Assembly: GCF_001543895.1 (NCBI RefSeq)
Contig: NZ_JYIJ01000015.1
Location: 186,001-250,000, forward strand
Length of the DNA stretch: 64,000 bases
Origin: Carbonactinospora thermoautotrophica
GTDB taxonomy: Bacteria > Actinomycetota > Actinomycetes > Streptomycetales > Carbonactinosporaceae
Reading direction: 5' to 3'
The notes beneath the pieces were generated by a model. That model was not told the DNA's origin and made no database searches. It saw nothing but the letters and a program-made list of their open reading frames with translations. Made by a program: the position numbers and the translations under genes. The stretch's first letter is position 1. Each line of letters starts with the position of its first letter. Positions 10,537 through 19,463 of the stretch are shown here, in pieces.

Positions 10537-10594
10537 GAGTTCGAGTATGCCTTGGTCCGATGACGACAGCGATTCACCTGCGATGTCGTGAGCC

Positions 10595-11293
10595 TCAGTC
10601 CCGGCTGACCCGCCCGTCGGGCTGCAGCCCCCGGAAGGACAACACCACCATCAGGCAGCCACCGATGACGATGGCGGAGTCGGCGATGTTGAACACCGGC
10701 CAGTACGGCAGTTCCAGGAAATCCACTACGTGACCCCGCAGGACCGCCGGCGGGCGGAAGACCCGGTCGGTGAGGTTGCCGAGCGCGCCGCCGAGCAGCA
10801 GGCCGAACGCGATCGCCCAGGGCACGCTGTACAGCCGGCGGGCCATCCGCAGGATGACGCCTACCACGACCATGGCGACCAGCGTGAACACGATCGTCAT
10901 GTTCACGCCGATGCCGAACGCCGCACCCGGGTTGCGGACCAGGCGCAACCGAAGCAGCCCGTCCACCACCGGAACCGGGTCGTGCCCGGTCAGGTACCTG
11001 ACCGCCAGGTACTTGGTGACCATGTCGAGCAGGTAGACGGTGGCGGCGGCCACGAACAACACCCCCATCCGCCGCCGGGAGAGGGACGCCGGGCCGACCG
11101 CTGCGGTCCGCTCCGCCTGCTCCGCGGCGGCGCTGTCGAGGGCGCGGTCGACGACGCTGTCGACGCTGTCTTCCAGGTCCCCGCCGCCGGGCGCGTGTCC
11201 GGCCTTCGCGGCGGCGTTCTGGTGGGGGTGCTTAGGGCTGTGCGCGGTGTCTATGATCGGCTCCCTGCTCGCCGGATCCACGTGCGTCACCAC
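10595..11293 (-). CDS. lspA: Lipoprotein signal peptidase (signal peptidase II)
   Basis: About 232 residues with a polar N-terminal extension of about 75 residues, then four membrane helices. The aspartyl protease motifs are present: [17 protein letters not shown] and FNIADSAI, with the two catalytic aspartates in the last two. It removes the signal peptide of lipidated prolipoproteins at the membrane. The start is uncertain; GTG 11293, 11290 and 11281 are all possible and none has a good ribosome-binding site. It lies 32 bp after the DksA/TraR gene, likely in one transcript. Confidence 0.94.
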   Translation of the reverse strand: MVTHVDPASREPIIDTAHSPKHPHQNAAAKAGHAPGGGDLEDSVDSVVDRALDSAAAEQAERTAAVGPASLSRRRMGVLFVAAATVYLLDMVTKYLAVRYLTGHDPVPVVDGLLRLRLVRNPGAAFGIGVNMTIVFTLVAMVVVGVILRMARRLYSVPWAIAFGLLLGGALGNLTDRVFRPPAVLRGHVVDFLELPYWPVFNIADSAIVIGGCLMVVLSFRGLQPDGRVSRD

Positions 11294-11325
11294 AGAGGGT
11301 ACGGAACCGGGCGCCGGTCCGCGCG

Positions 11326-11796
11326 TCAGCGGCGCTCTTCCCGCTGCTTGCAGGCCACGCACAGGGTCGCGCGCGGGAAGGCCTGGAGCCGTGCCTTGCC
11401 GATCGGGTTGCCGCACGACTCGCAGATGCCGTACGTGCCGTTCGCGATACGCTCCAGCGCGCGCTCGGTCTGCACGAGCATCTCCCGGGTGTTGTTGGCC
11501 AGGGACAGCTCATGCTCCCGGGAGAACGCCTTCGCGCCCACATCGGCCTGGTCGTCACCGGCGCCCTCGCCGGAGTCGCGCATCAGGTCCGCGAGCTCAT
11601 GCTCGGCCGTGCTGATCTCCAGCCGTAGGCGTTCGATGTCGGCCTCCAGCTCCGAGCGGACCTCGGCCAGCTCCTCCTCGGTCCACGGCGATTCCTCCGG
11701 CCGGACGGCGAGGTCGGTCGGGGTCGCCGCCGGGTTCGCGGAGCCCGCCTTGGGGGTTAGGTTCTTGGTGGACTTCTGCGCCGCGGTCTTCGCCAT
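11326..11796 (-). CDS. TraR/DksA family zinc-finger protein
   Basis: 156 residues. The N-terminus is Lys/Ala/Pro-rich, followed by a long acidic coiled-coil and a C4 zinc finger CESCGNPI ... CVAC with Cys125, 128, 146 and 149. DksA-like proteins reach into the RNA polymerase secondary channel. The actinobacterial form close to lspA is uncharacterised as far as I know. ATG 11796 follows GGGGGG at proper spacing, and I preferred it over an in-frame start 63 bases earlier. Confidence 0.9.
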   Translation of the reverse strand: MAKTAAQKSTKNLTPKAGSANPAATPTDLAVRPEESPWTEEELAEVRSELEADIERLRLEISTAEHELADLMRDSGEGAGDDQADVGAKAFSREHELSLANNTREMLVQTERALERIANGTYGICESCGNPIGKARLQAFPRATLCVACKQREERR

Positions 11797-11898
11797 AGCG
11801 CCCCCCTTTACATCAGGGACGTTCGTCAGAAAATGGTCATCGCAGGATAGGTTGGTCACCGTGCCTGTTCAACGGGGCACGCCACCGAAAGATGCCCA

Positions 11899-12180
11899 CT
11901 ATTTGGCCCTCCGAAGCATGTCCACACGTTGAGTCAGGTCAGCGGGGGGGTGCTCGATTTCCACCACCTTGTCCCGGCTGGTGACGCCGGTCACGAGCCG
12001 GAGGTCCCGGCGACGCAGGCCGAGGGCATCGGCCAGCGCGCGCAACGCGGCCTCGGTGGCCTTCCCCTCCACGGCACGCGCGGACACCGCGACGACCAGC
12101 GTGTCCCCGTGCGAACCGCCGACCACGGTCCGGGAGGCGCCGGGCTTGACGCGGATCGCCAGCCGTATTGGTTGAGTCAT
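11899..12180 (-). CDS. DUF167 (YggU) family protein
   Basis: 93 residues with the complete compact DUF167 fold: IRLAIRVKPGASRT at the N-terminus, AVEGKATEAALRALADALG in the middle and VTGVTSRDKVVEIE near the end. Function is unknown. The ATG at 12180 has no ribosome-binding site; TAACAA lies seven bases upstream, so it may be leaderless. It is upstream of the DksA/TraR gene on the same strand and divergent from ileS. Confidence 0.9.
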   Translation of the reverse strand: MTQPIRLAIRVKPGASRTVVGGSHGDTLVVAVSARAVEGKATEAALRALADALGLRRRDLRLVTGVTSRDKVVEIEHPPADLTQRVDMLRRAK

Positions 12181-12289
12181 GCAACTATTGTTAGGCATTC
12201 ACCCGACAAATGCGGTCGGTTTCGCTGTGGGCGCAGACACGCAGGGTGCGCGTACGTCCGCTCACTCGCCGTACAATCGAAGCTCGCAA

Positions 12290-12548
12290 GGCGTTGATGG
12301 GGACGAGTACCGCCGAACGCAGCCGCCAGCGACCCGGGGACGGTGGGAGCCCGGGGGTGTGCCCGGCGGGAATATCACCCCGGAGCCGCCGGAAGAAAGG
12401 CGCCGTGCCGACCTGGCGCTGAGTAGAACCGGCAGCAAGCCCAAACGAGGGGGTCGCGTCGCCGGCGAAGGCACGTGACCAAGGAGGGTGGTACCGCGGG
12501 GCGGCCAGCAGCTGTCTCGTCCCTCCGCCGGACGAAACTCAAGCCGGT
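12290..12548 (+). ncRNA. ileS T-box leader (tRNA-Ile-sensing, translational type)
   Basis: The leader holds the T-box core AGGGTGGTACCGCGG at 12485-12499, which pairs with the uncharged tRNA 3' end. A short stem I has ATC (isoleucine) at 12374-12376 in a GGAATATCACC loop as the probable specifier. CCCTCC just after the T-box can pair with the GGAGG ahead of the ileS start. There is no terminator with a T-run, which fits the actinobacterial translational T-box class with an ultrashort stem I. Uncharged tRNA-Ile would expose the ribosome-binding site. Confidence 0.9.
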
Positions 12549-12575
12549 TCACGTCCCGGAGGAAAGAAGAGCCAC

Positions 12576-15500
12576 ATGTACCGCCCGGTTCCCGCTCAGG
12601 TCGATCTCCCCGCCATGGAGCATGAGGTGCTCGCGTTCTGGCGGGACAACAAGATCTTCGAGCGCAGCATCGAGCAGACCGCTGGCCGGCCGCTGTGGGT
12701 CTTCTACGAGGGTCCGCCGACGGCCAACGGCATGCCGGGCACCCACCACGTCGAGGCGCGGGTGTTCAAGGACGTCTTCCCGCGCTACCGCACGATGAAG
12801 GGCTACCACGTGCCCCGGAAGGCGGGGTGGGACTGCCACGGCCTGCCGGTCGAGCTCGCGGTCGAGAAGGAGCTGGGTTTCACCGGCAAGCAGGACATCG
12901 AGGCGTACGGGATCGCGGAGTTCAACGCCCGGTGCCGGGAGTCCGTCGAGCGGCACGTCGACGCGTTCGAGCGGATGACCGAGCGGATGGGCTACTGGGT
13001 CGACATGTCCCAGGCCTACCGGACGATGGACCCCGAGTACATCGACAGCGTCTGGTGGTCGCTGAAGCAGATCTTCGACAAGGGCTTGCTCGTCCAGGAC
13101 CACCGGGTGGCCCCGTACTGCCCGCGTTGCGGCACCTCGCTGTCGGATCACGAGCTGGCGCAGGGGTACGAGACGGTCGTCGACCCCTCGGTGTACGTGC
13201 GGTTCCCGGTCACGTCCGGCCCGCTGGCCGAGCTGGGCGCGGCGCTGCTCGTTTGGACCACGACCCCGTGGACGCTGGTCTCCAACACCGCGGTCGCCGT
13301 CCACCCGGACGTGACCTATGTGGTCGCGCGGACGTCGGACGGGGAGGTCCTGGTTGTGGCCGAGCCGCTGGCCGGGCGGGTGCTCGGCGAGGGGTACGAG
13401 GTGCTGCGCACCCTCGCCGGCCGGAAGCTGGAGCACACCCGGTACCAGCGGCCGTTCGAGCTGGTGGAGATCCCGGACGCGCACTACGTGGTGCTCGGCG
13501 AGTACGTCACCACCGAGGACGGCACGGGCCTGGTGCACCAGGCCCCGGCGTTCGGCGCGGACGACCTCGCGGTCTGCAAGGCGTACGGCCTGCCGGTGGT
13601 GAACCCGGTCCGCGGCGACGGCACGTTCGCCGAGGATCTGCCGCTGGTCGGCGGGATGTTCTTCAAGAAGGCCGACGAGGAGCTGGTTCGTGATCTGGCC
13701 GACCGCGGCCTGCTGTACCGGCATCTGGAGTACGAGCACTCCTACCCGCACTGCTGGCGCTGCCACACGCCGTTGCTGTACTACGCGCAGCCGTCCTGGT
13801 ACATCCGCACCACCGCGATCAAGGACCGGCTGCTGGAGGAGAACGAGCGGACCAACTGGTACCCCGAGTCGATCAAGCACGGCCGGTACGGCGACTGGCT
13901 GAACAACAACGTCGACTGGGCGCTGTCCCGCAGCCGGTACTGGGGCACCCCGCTGCCGCTGTGGCGCTGCCCGGACGGCCACATCACCCCGGTGGAGTCG
14001 CGCGCCGACCTGTCCCGGCGGGCTGGCCGGGACCTGTCGGACCTGGACCCGCACCGCCCGTACGTGGACGAGGTCACGTTCCCCTGCCCCGACTGCGGGG
14101 CGGAGGCGCGGCGGGTGCCCGAAGTGATCGACGTGTGGTACGACTCGGGCTCCATGCCGTTCGCCCAGTGGGGGTACCCGTTCCGGAACAAGGAGGAGTT
14201 CGAGCGGCAGTACCCGGCCCAGTTCATCTGCGAGGCCATCGACCAGACCCGCGGCTGGTTCTACACGCTCATGGCGGTCGGCACGCTGGTCTTCAACCGG
14301 TCCTCGTACGAGAACGTGCTCTGCCTGGGGCTGATCCTGGCCGAGGACGGCCGGAAGATGTCCAAGCACCTGGGCAACATCCTGGAGCCGATGCCGCTCA
14401 TGGAGCGGCACGGCGCCGACGCGGTGCGCTGGTTCATGGCGGCGAGCGGCTCTCCGTGGCAGCCACGCCGGGTCGGGCACGCCGCGATCCAGGAGGTCGT
14501 CCGCAAGGTCCTGCTCACGTACTGGAACACGGTCGCGTTCCATGCGCTGTACGCGCGCGCGGCGGGCTGGGTCCCGGCCGACGGCGCGCCCCCGGCTGCC
14601 GAGCGACCGCTGCTGGATCGTTGGGTGCTCTCCGAGCTGAACCAACTGGTCCGTGACGTGGACGCGGCGCTGGAGGACTTCGACACCGCCAAGGCGGGCC
14701 GGCTGCTCAGCCAGTTCATCGACGACCTGTCCAACTGGTACGTGCGCCGGTCGCGGCGCCGGTTCTGGAACGGTGAGCCGGCCGCGCTCGCGACCCTGCA
14801 CACCTGCCTGGACACGTTGACCCGGCTGCTCGCGCCGCTCACGCCGTTCATCACCGAGCGGGTGTGGCAGGACATCATCCGTCCGGTCACCTCGGACGCG
14901 CCCGAATCGGTGCACCTGGCCAGCTGGCCGAAGGTTGACGAGTCGCTGATCGACCCGCTGCTGGGCGAGCAGATGGCGCTGGTCCGCCGGCTCGTGGAGC
15001 TGGGCCGCGCCACCCGGGCGGACTCCGGTGTGCGGGTGCGCCAGCCGCTCCCCCGCGCGCTGATCGGCGCGCCCGGCTGGGCCGACCTGCCCGAGGAGCT
15101 GCGCCAGCAGATCGCCGAGGAGTTGAACGTGACCGCGCTGGCCGCCCTGTCGGAGGCCGGGGACGACCTGGTCGAGTACTCGGCCAAGGCGAACTTCCGC
15201 CTGCTCGGCAAGCGGTTCGGCAAGCGGACCCCGGCGGTGGCGAACGCGATCGCCGGGGCGGATGCGGCGGCGCTGGCCACTGCGCTGCGCTCGCGCGGTT
15301 CGGCGACCCTGGAGGTCGAAGGCGAGGAGATCACGCTCTCCCCGGACGAGGTGCTGATCACCGAGACCCCGCGGACCGGCTGGGCGGTGGCGTCGTCCGA
15401 CGGCGAGACCGTCGCGCTGGACCTTACGGTCACGCCGGAGCTGCGGCGGGCGGGTATCGCCCGCGAGGTGGTGCGGCTCATCCAGGAGGCCCGCAAGGCC

Positions 15501-15701
15501 AGCGGGTTCGAGGTCTCCGACCGGATCGCGGTCTGGTGGCGGGCGAGCGAGGAGGAGACCGCCCAGGCGGTGCGTGAGCACGCGGCGACGATCGCCGAGG
15601 AGGTGCTCGCGGTGGAGTTCACCGAGGACGCCGGGCCGGACGAGCTGGCCGAGCACCACGACGCGGAGCTAGGGCTCACCTGGCGCCTGCGCACGGTGTG
15701 A
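12576..15701 (+). CDS. ileS: Isoleucine-tRNA ligase, eukaryote-like type
   Basis: 1041 residues. PTANGMPGTHH (GTHH at 55-58) is the HIGH signature and KMSKH at 594-598 the second class I motif. The editing CP1 domain and a long C-terminal anticodon-binding region are present. Length and the PTANGMPGTHH form match the eukaryote-like group of bacterial IleS, which known examples show to be mupirocin-resistant; that trait is inferred here. ATG 12576 follows GGAGGAAAGAAG and the T-box leader. Confidence 0.97.
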   Translation: MYRPVPAQVDLPAMEHEVLAFWRDNKIFERSIEQTAGRPLWVFYEGPPTANGMPGTHHVEARVFKDVFPRYRTMKGYHVPRKAGWDCHGLPVELAVEKELGFTGKQDIEAYGIAEFNARCRESVERHVDAFERMTERMGYWVDMSQAYRTMDPEYIDSVWWSLKQIFDKGLLVQDHRVAPYCPRCGTSLSDHELAQGYETVVDPSVYVRFPVTSGPLAELGAALLVWTTTPWTLVSNTAVAVHPDVTYVVARTSDGEVLVVAEPLAGRVLGEGYEVLRTLAGRKLEHTRYQRPFELVEIPDAHYVVLGEYVTTEDGTGLVHQAPAFGADDLAVCKAYGLPVVNPVRGDGTFAEDLPLVGGMFFKKADEELVRDLADRGLLYRHLEYEHSYPHCWRCHTPLLYYAQPSWYIRTTAIKDRLLEENERTNWYPESIKHGRYGDWLNNNVDWALSRSRYWGTPLPLWRCPDGHITPVESRADLSRRAGRDLSDLDPHRPYVDEVTFPCPDCGAEARRVPEVIDVWYDSGSMPFAQWGYPFRNKEEFERQYPAQFICEAIDQTRGWFYTLMAVGTLVFNRSSYENVLCLGLILAEDGRKMSKHLGNILEPMPLMERHGADAVRWFMAASGSPWQPRRVGHAAIQEVVRKVLLTYWNTVAFHALYARAAGWVPADGAPPAAERPLLDRWVLSELNQLVRDVDAALEDFDTAKAGRLLSQFIDDLSNWYVRRSRRRFWNGEPAALATLHTCLDTLTRLLAPLTPFITERVWQDIIRPVTSDAPESVHLASWPKVDESLIDPLLGEQMALVRRLVELGRATRADSGVRVRQPLPRALIGAPGWADLPEELRQQIAEELNVTALAALSEAGDDLVEYSAKANFRLLGKRFGKRTPAVANAIAGADAAALATALRSRGSATLEVEGEEITLSPDEVLITETPRTGWAVASSDGETVALDLTVTPELRRAGIAREVVRLIQEARKASGFEVSDRIAVWWRASEEETAQAVREHAATIAEEVLAVEFTEDAGPDELAEHHDAELGLTWRLRTV

Positions 15702-15714
15702 GGGGAATACCGGC

Positions 15715-15768
15715 GGTTCGCGTCAGGGCCGCTGTCCCGGTACCGGGACAGCGGCCCTGACGCGAACC
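15715..15768. terminator. Perfect 54-bp palindrome after ileS
   Basis: Two 27-base arms (15715-15741 and 15742-15768) are exact reverse complements, centred on GGTACC. The element starts 14 bp after the ileS stop. It would form a very stable hairpin without a T-run, typical of high-GC terminators, although its length and perfection are unusual. Confidence 0.75.
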
Positions 15769-16001
15769 AAGTCAACCGAGGAATCCCCTGACCCCCGGAA
15801 TCCAAAGGCGGGGACTCCTTCGGCTGATTTTAGGGTGCCCAGTGCACCTCAGGACATGAGTATTCAGGTGGGGGGTGAAAGCTCTGGCGTAAACGATTTA
15901 GGTCCTCTACTTTCTGAACACTTTCAGCGAAAACCGTCGGCCTCTCGGCTGCCGCCCCTGGGCGGCCGGTGCTGGCCGAGGTTCGCGAAGGAGGGGACCT
16001 G

Positions 16002-17618
16002 ATGGCAAGCACCCATCGACGCGCCAGGGCAGCGCTGAGAACCGCCCTGTCGGTCTTGTCGCTCACCATGGCCCTCGCCGGGTTCGCCTTGACCGGCCCC
16101 GCCGCCGCGGCGCCCACCCCGGAGGGGAAGATCCTTCGAGCCGGCAGCCCGCATGCGATCAAGAACAGCTACATCGTGGTGCTCGACAGCGCCGTGCTCG
16201 ACGGAGCCCGCGTCGTGGTGTCCGAGATAGCGAAGGACCTGGCCGGCAGGTACCACGGCACCCTGCGGCGCACGTACTCGGCCGCCCTGCGCGGGTTCGC
16301 CGTGACCATGAACGAGCAGCAGGCCAGGCGGCTCGCCGCCGACCCCAGGATCGCCTACGTCGAGCAGGACCAGGCCGTACGCCTGGCCGAGACCCAGACC
16401 CCGACCTCCTCCTGGGGCCTGGACCGCATCGACCAGCGCAACCTGCCACTGAACAACGCGTACACGTACTCGACCACCGCGTCGAACGTGCACGCGTACG
16501 TCATCGACACCGGCATCCGGGTCTCCCACAGCGACTTCGGCGGGCGCGCCCACCTCGCGTACGACTCGGTCGGGGACGGCCAGAACGGCAACGACTGCCA
16601 TGGCCACGGCACCCACGCCGCCGGCATCCTCGGCGGCAGCGTGTACGGCGTCGCCAAGGGCGTACAGCTGTACGCGGTGCGCGTGCTCGACTGCCAGGGC
16701 GCCGGCTCGATCTCGGACGTGATCGCCGGCGTCGACTGGGTGACCCAGAACGCCAAGAAGCCCGCGGTCACGAACATGAGCCTGGGCGGCGGCGCGTCCA
16801 GCTCGCTGGACAACGCCGTGAAGAACTCCATCGCCTCCGGCATCACGTACGCGATCGCGGCCGGCAACGGTGATTTCCTCGGCAACCCGCAGGACGCCTG
16901 CACCGTCTCCCCGGCCCGCACGCCCGAGGCGATCACCGTCGGCGCCACCGACTCCAGCGACCGGAGAGCGTCGTTCTCCAACTACGGAACCTGCGTGGAC
17001 ATCTTCGCGCCCGGCGTGGACATCACCTCGGCTTGGGGGGACAGCGACACCGCGACCAACACGGTCAGCGGCACGTCGATGGCGAGTCCGCACGTGGCCG
17101 GCGCGGCCGCCCTCTACCTGGCTGCCCACCCGTCCGCGACCCCGCAACAGGTCCACGACACGCTGGTCGACAACGCCACCAGCGGGGTGATCCAGGACCC
17201 GGGCGACGGCTCGCCGAACAGACTGCTGTACGTCGGCGGCGGCGGCGCGGATCCCCCGCCCCCGCCGCCCGCCGACTACTTCGAGAACACGACCGACATG
17301 CCCATCCCGGACGCCGGCCCGGCCAGGTACAGCTCGATCACCGTCACCGGCCTGTCCGGCAACGCCCCGGCCACCCTCAAGATCGGCGTGGACATCAAGC
17401 ACACCTACCGCGGCGACCTGGTGATCGACCTTGTCTCGCCCGACGGCTCGACGTACCGGCTGAAGAACTCCAGCCCGTTCGACCGCGCGGACAACGTGAT
17501 CACCACGTACACGGTGAACGCCTCCAGCGACCCCGCCAACGGCGTCTGGAAGCTCAAGGTCCGCGACCTCTACCGGGGAGACACCGGCTATCTCGACGCC
17601 TGGAACCTGACCTTCTGA
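16002..17618 (+). CDS. Secreted S8 serine protease (proteinase K-like) with P-domain
   Basis: 538 residues. In order: a signal peptide with a hydrophobic core and AAAAP-type cleavage region (residues 1-35), an I9 inhibitor propeptide (about 45-120), a subtilase domain with Asp169 (VIDTGI), His202 (GHGTH) and Ser359 (GTSMASPH), a Pro-rich linker, and a C-terminal proprotein-convertase P-domain (about 425-538) of beta strands ending GYLDAWNLTF. It is an exported, self-processed protease for extracellular protein breakdown. ATG 16002 follows GGAGGGG. It is monocistronic, with the ileS palindrome upstream. Confidence 0.95.
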   Translation: MASTHRRARAALRTALSVLSLTMALAGFALTGPAAAAPTPEGKILRAGSPHAIKNSYIVVLDSAVLDGARVVVSEIAKDLAGRYHGTLRRTYSAALRGFAVTMNEQQARRLAADPRIAYVEQDQAVRLAETQTPTSSWGLDRIDQRNLPLNNAYTYSTTASNVHAYVIDTGIRVSHSDFGGRAHLAYDSVGDGQNGNDCHGHGTHAAGILGGSVYGVAKGVQLYAVRVLDCQGAGSISDVIAGVDWVTQNAKKPAVTNMSLGGGASSSLDNAVKNSIASGITYAIAAGNGDFLGNPQDACTVSPARTPEAITVGATDSSDRRASFSNYGTCVDIFAPGVDITSAWGDSDTATNTVSGTSMASPHVAGAAALYLAAHPSATPQQVHDTLVDNATSGVIQDPGDGSPNRLLYVGGGGADPPPPPPADYFENTTDMPIPDAGPARYSSITVTGLSGNAPATLKIGVDIKHTYRGDLVIDLVSPDGSTYRLKNSSPFDRADNVITTYTVNASSDPANGVWKLKVRDLYRGDTGYLDAWNLTF

Positions 17619-17727
17619 CGCCCCCTCGGTGCCCCGGACCGCCCCGCCGCGGGCGGAGCCACCCCGCATGCGCGGCGACCGCCTGGTCGGGACCGGGGCT
17701 GTCGGCGGATGCGGTAGACCTGTCCGC

Positions 17728-18105
17728 ATGGACGCACCCGACATCGCGGAGTTGCAGCGGCGACTGCGGGAGTTCGCCGACGCACGGGACTGGCACCAGT
17801 TCCACACGCCGAAGAACCTTGTGATGGCATTGAGCGGGGAAGCCGGCGAGCTGACCGAGATCTTCCAGTGGCTGACCCCCGAACAGTCCGCGACCGTGAT
17901 GGCCGATCCCGGCATGGCGGCCCGGGTGCGGGACGAGGCGGCCGACGTGTTCGCGTACCTGCTGCGGCTCGCCGACGTGCTGGGAATCGACCTCGCCGCC
18001 GCGCTGGCGGACAAGATCCGGCGGAACGAGGAACGCTATCCGGTGGAACGGAGCCGGGGCCGAGCCGACAAAGCGGACACACGCCACCGGGACCACCCCG
18101 GCTGA
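17728..18105 (+). CDS. MazG-like (RS21-C6/dCTPase type) nucleotide pyrophosphohydrolase
   Basis: 125 residues. The metal-binding patterns are GEAGELTEIFQW (ExxE) and DEAADVFAYLLRLAD (ExxD), in a four-helix arrangement with a KNLVMAL helix before them. Such enzymes cleave non-canonical or surplus NTPs to the monophosphate. ATG 17728 has no ribosome-binding site; a TAGACC box is seven bases upstream, so the message may be leaderless. The C-terminal 15 residues are charged and variable. Confidence 0.88.
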   Translation: MDAPDIAELQRRLREFADARDWHQFHTPKNLVMALSGEAGELTEIFQWLTPEQSATVMADPGMAARVRDEAADVFAYLLRLADVLGIDLAAALADKIRRNEERYPVERSRGRADKADTRHRDHPG

Positions 18106-18200
18106 CCAGGCCGCCGGCTCGGGGACGGCGGTCCGGCCACGCGACGGGGCGACCGGACGACTTCGAAAATACGCTTGACGCCGGCGTAACGTGTAAAGAA

Positions 18201-19463
18201 GTGTCTAGGTCATTACCGGAGCGGGTCGCCTTGCTGAAGCCGTACCGAGAGCTGTTCTCCATCCCCGGCACCCTGGCGTTCTCGGCGGCGGGTTTCCTCG
18301 CCCGAATCACGATGTCGACCGTGGGGCTCGGCATCGTGCTGCTGCTCTCGGCGGTGCACGGCCGGTACGGGCTGGCCGGCCTGGTGTCCGGGACGTACAC
18401 GCTGGTCGCGGCGCTGATCTCACCGCAGGTCGGCCGGCTGAGCGACCGGTACGGGCAGTCGCGGCTGCTGCTCCCCGCGGCATGCGTGTTCACGGTGGGA
18501 CTGCTCAGCCTGGTGGTGTGCGCGGTGACCGGCGCGCCGGACTGGACGCTGTTCGCGGCCGCCGCCGTCACCGGGTGTGGCATGCCCTCGGTCGGCTCGC
18601 TGATCCGGGCGCGGTGGGCGAAGCTGTACAGCGGGACATCGCGGCTGCACACCGCGTACTCACTGGAGTCGGTGCTGGACGAGCTGGTGTTCGTCACCGG
18701 TCCCATCCTGGTCACGGCGCTGACCACCCAGGTGCACCGGATGGCGGGCCTGCTGGCGGTATGGGCGCTGGCCGTCACCGGAATGCTGTGGCTGTCCGCC
18801 CAGCGCGCCACCCAGCCCGTGCCGCACGGGCCGGAGCACCACGCCGGCCCGTCGCTGATCCGGCTGCGCGGCCTGCGAACGATGTTCGTGGTCATGCTGG
18901 GGCTCGGCGGGCTGTTCGGGTCCACCGAGGTGGTGACGGTCGCGTTCGTGGACCACGCCGGGCACCGCCCGCTGACCGGGCTGGTGCTCGGAACCTGGGC
19001 GCTGGGTAGCGCGCTGGCCGGGCTGGTGTACGGGGCGACGCGCTTCCGGACGGCGTTGCACCGGCGGTTCCTGATCGGCGTGACCGCGATGTGGCTGGCG
19101 ACGTTCCTGCTGCTGGTGCCGGACGACGTCTACCCGCTGATGGGGCTGCTGTTCGTGGGTGGCTTCACGATCGCGCCGACCCTGGTGTCGGGGATGGGCC
19201 TGGTCGAGGCGCTGGCGCCGAAGGCACGGCTCACCGAGGCGATGACCTGGGCGACGACCGGGATCACGCTGGGCGCGACGGCCGGTGTCGCGATCGGCGG
19301 CTGGGCCGTGGACGAGTACGGCTCACGGTCCGCCTTCCTCACCACCGTGTTCTCGGGCACAATCGCGGCGCTCGCGGCGTACGCCGGAGCGCGCAAGCTG
19401 GCGCCGAGGCCCCCGGAGGAGAAGCCGGTTGTCCACGCGGACCTGGAAGAACTGGGGACGTAA
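18201..19463 (+). CDS. MFS transporter
   Basis: About 420 residues with 12 hydrophobic helices in two halves and the motif A loop GRLSDRYGQSR between helices 2 and 3. It is a drug/metabolite:H+ antiporter-like permease of unknown substrate. The start is uncertain: GTG 18201 has only a weak AAAGAA; TTG 18231 has GGAGCGGG eight bases before it. The next gene, a lactone oxidase, overlaps its last 35 bases, so the two are probably co-translated. Confidence 0.88.
   Translation: MSRSLPERVALLKPYRELFSIPGTLAFSAAGFLARITMSTVGLGIVLLLSAVHGRYGLAGLVSGTYTLVAALISPQVGRLSDRYGQSRLLLPAACVFTVGLLSLVVCAVTGAPDWTLFAAAAVTGCGMPSVGSLIRARWAKLYSGTSRLHTAYSLESVLDELVFVTGPILVTALTTQVHRMAGLLAVWALAVTGMLWLSAQRATQPVPHGPEHHAGPSLIRLRGLRTMFVVMLGLGGLFGSTEVVTVAFVDHAGHRPLTGLVLGTWALGSALAGLVYGATRFRTALHRRFLIGVTAMWLATFLLLVPDDVYPLMGLLFVGGFTIAPTLVSGMGLVEALAPKARLTEAMTWATTGITLGATAGVAIGGWAVDEYGSRSAFLTTVFSGTIAALAAYAGARKLAPRPPEEKPVVHADLEELGT

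Noticed and set aside
12549-15659. 1036-residue minus-strand frame opposite ileS
   Set aside because: It is an antisense shadow of ileS and reads as low-complexity Arg/Val/Leu sequence.
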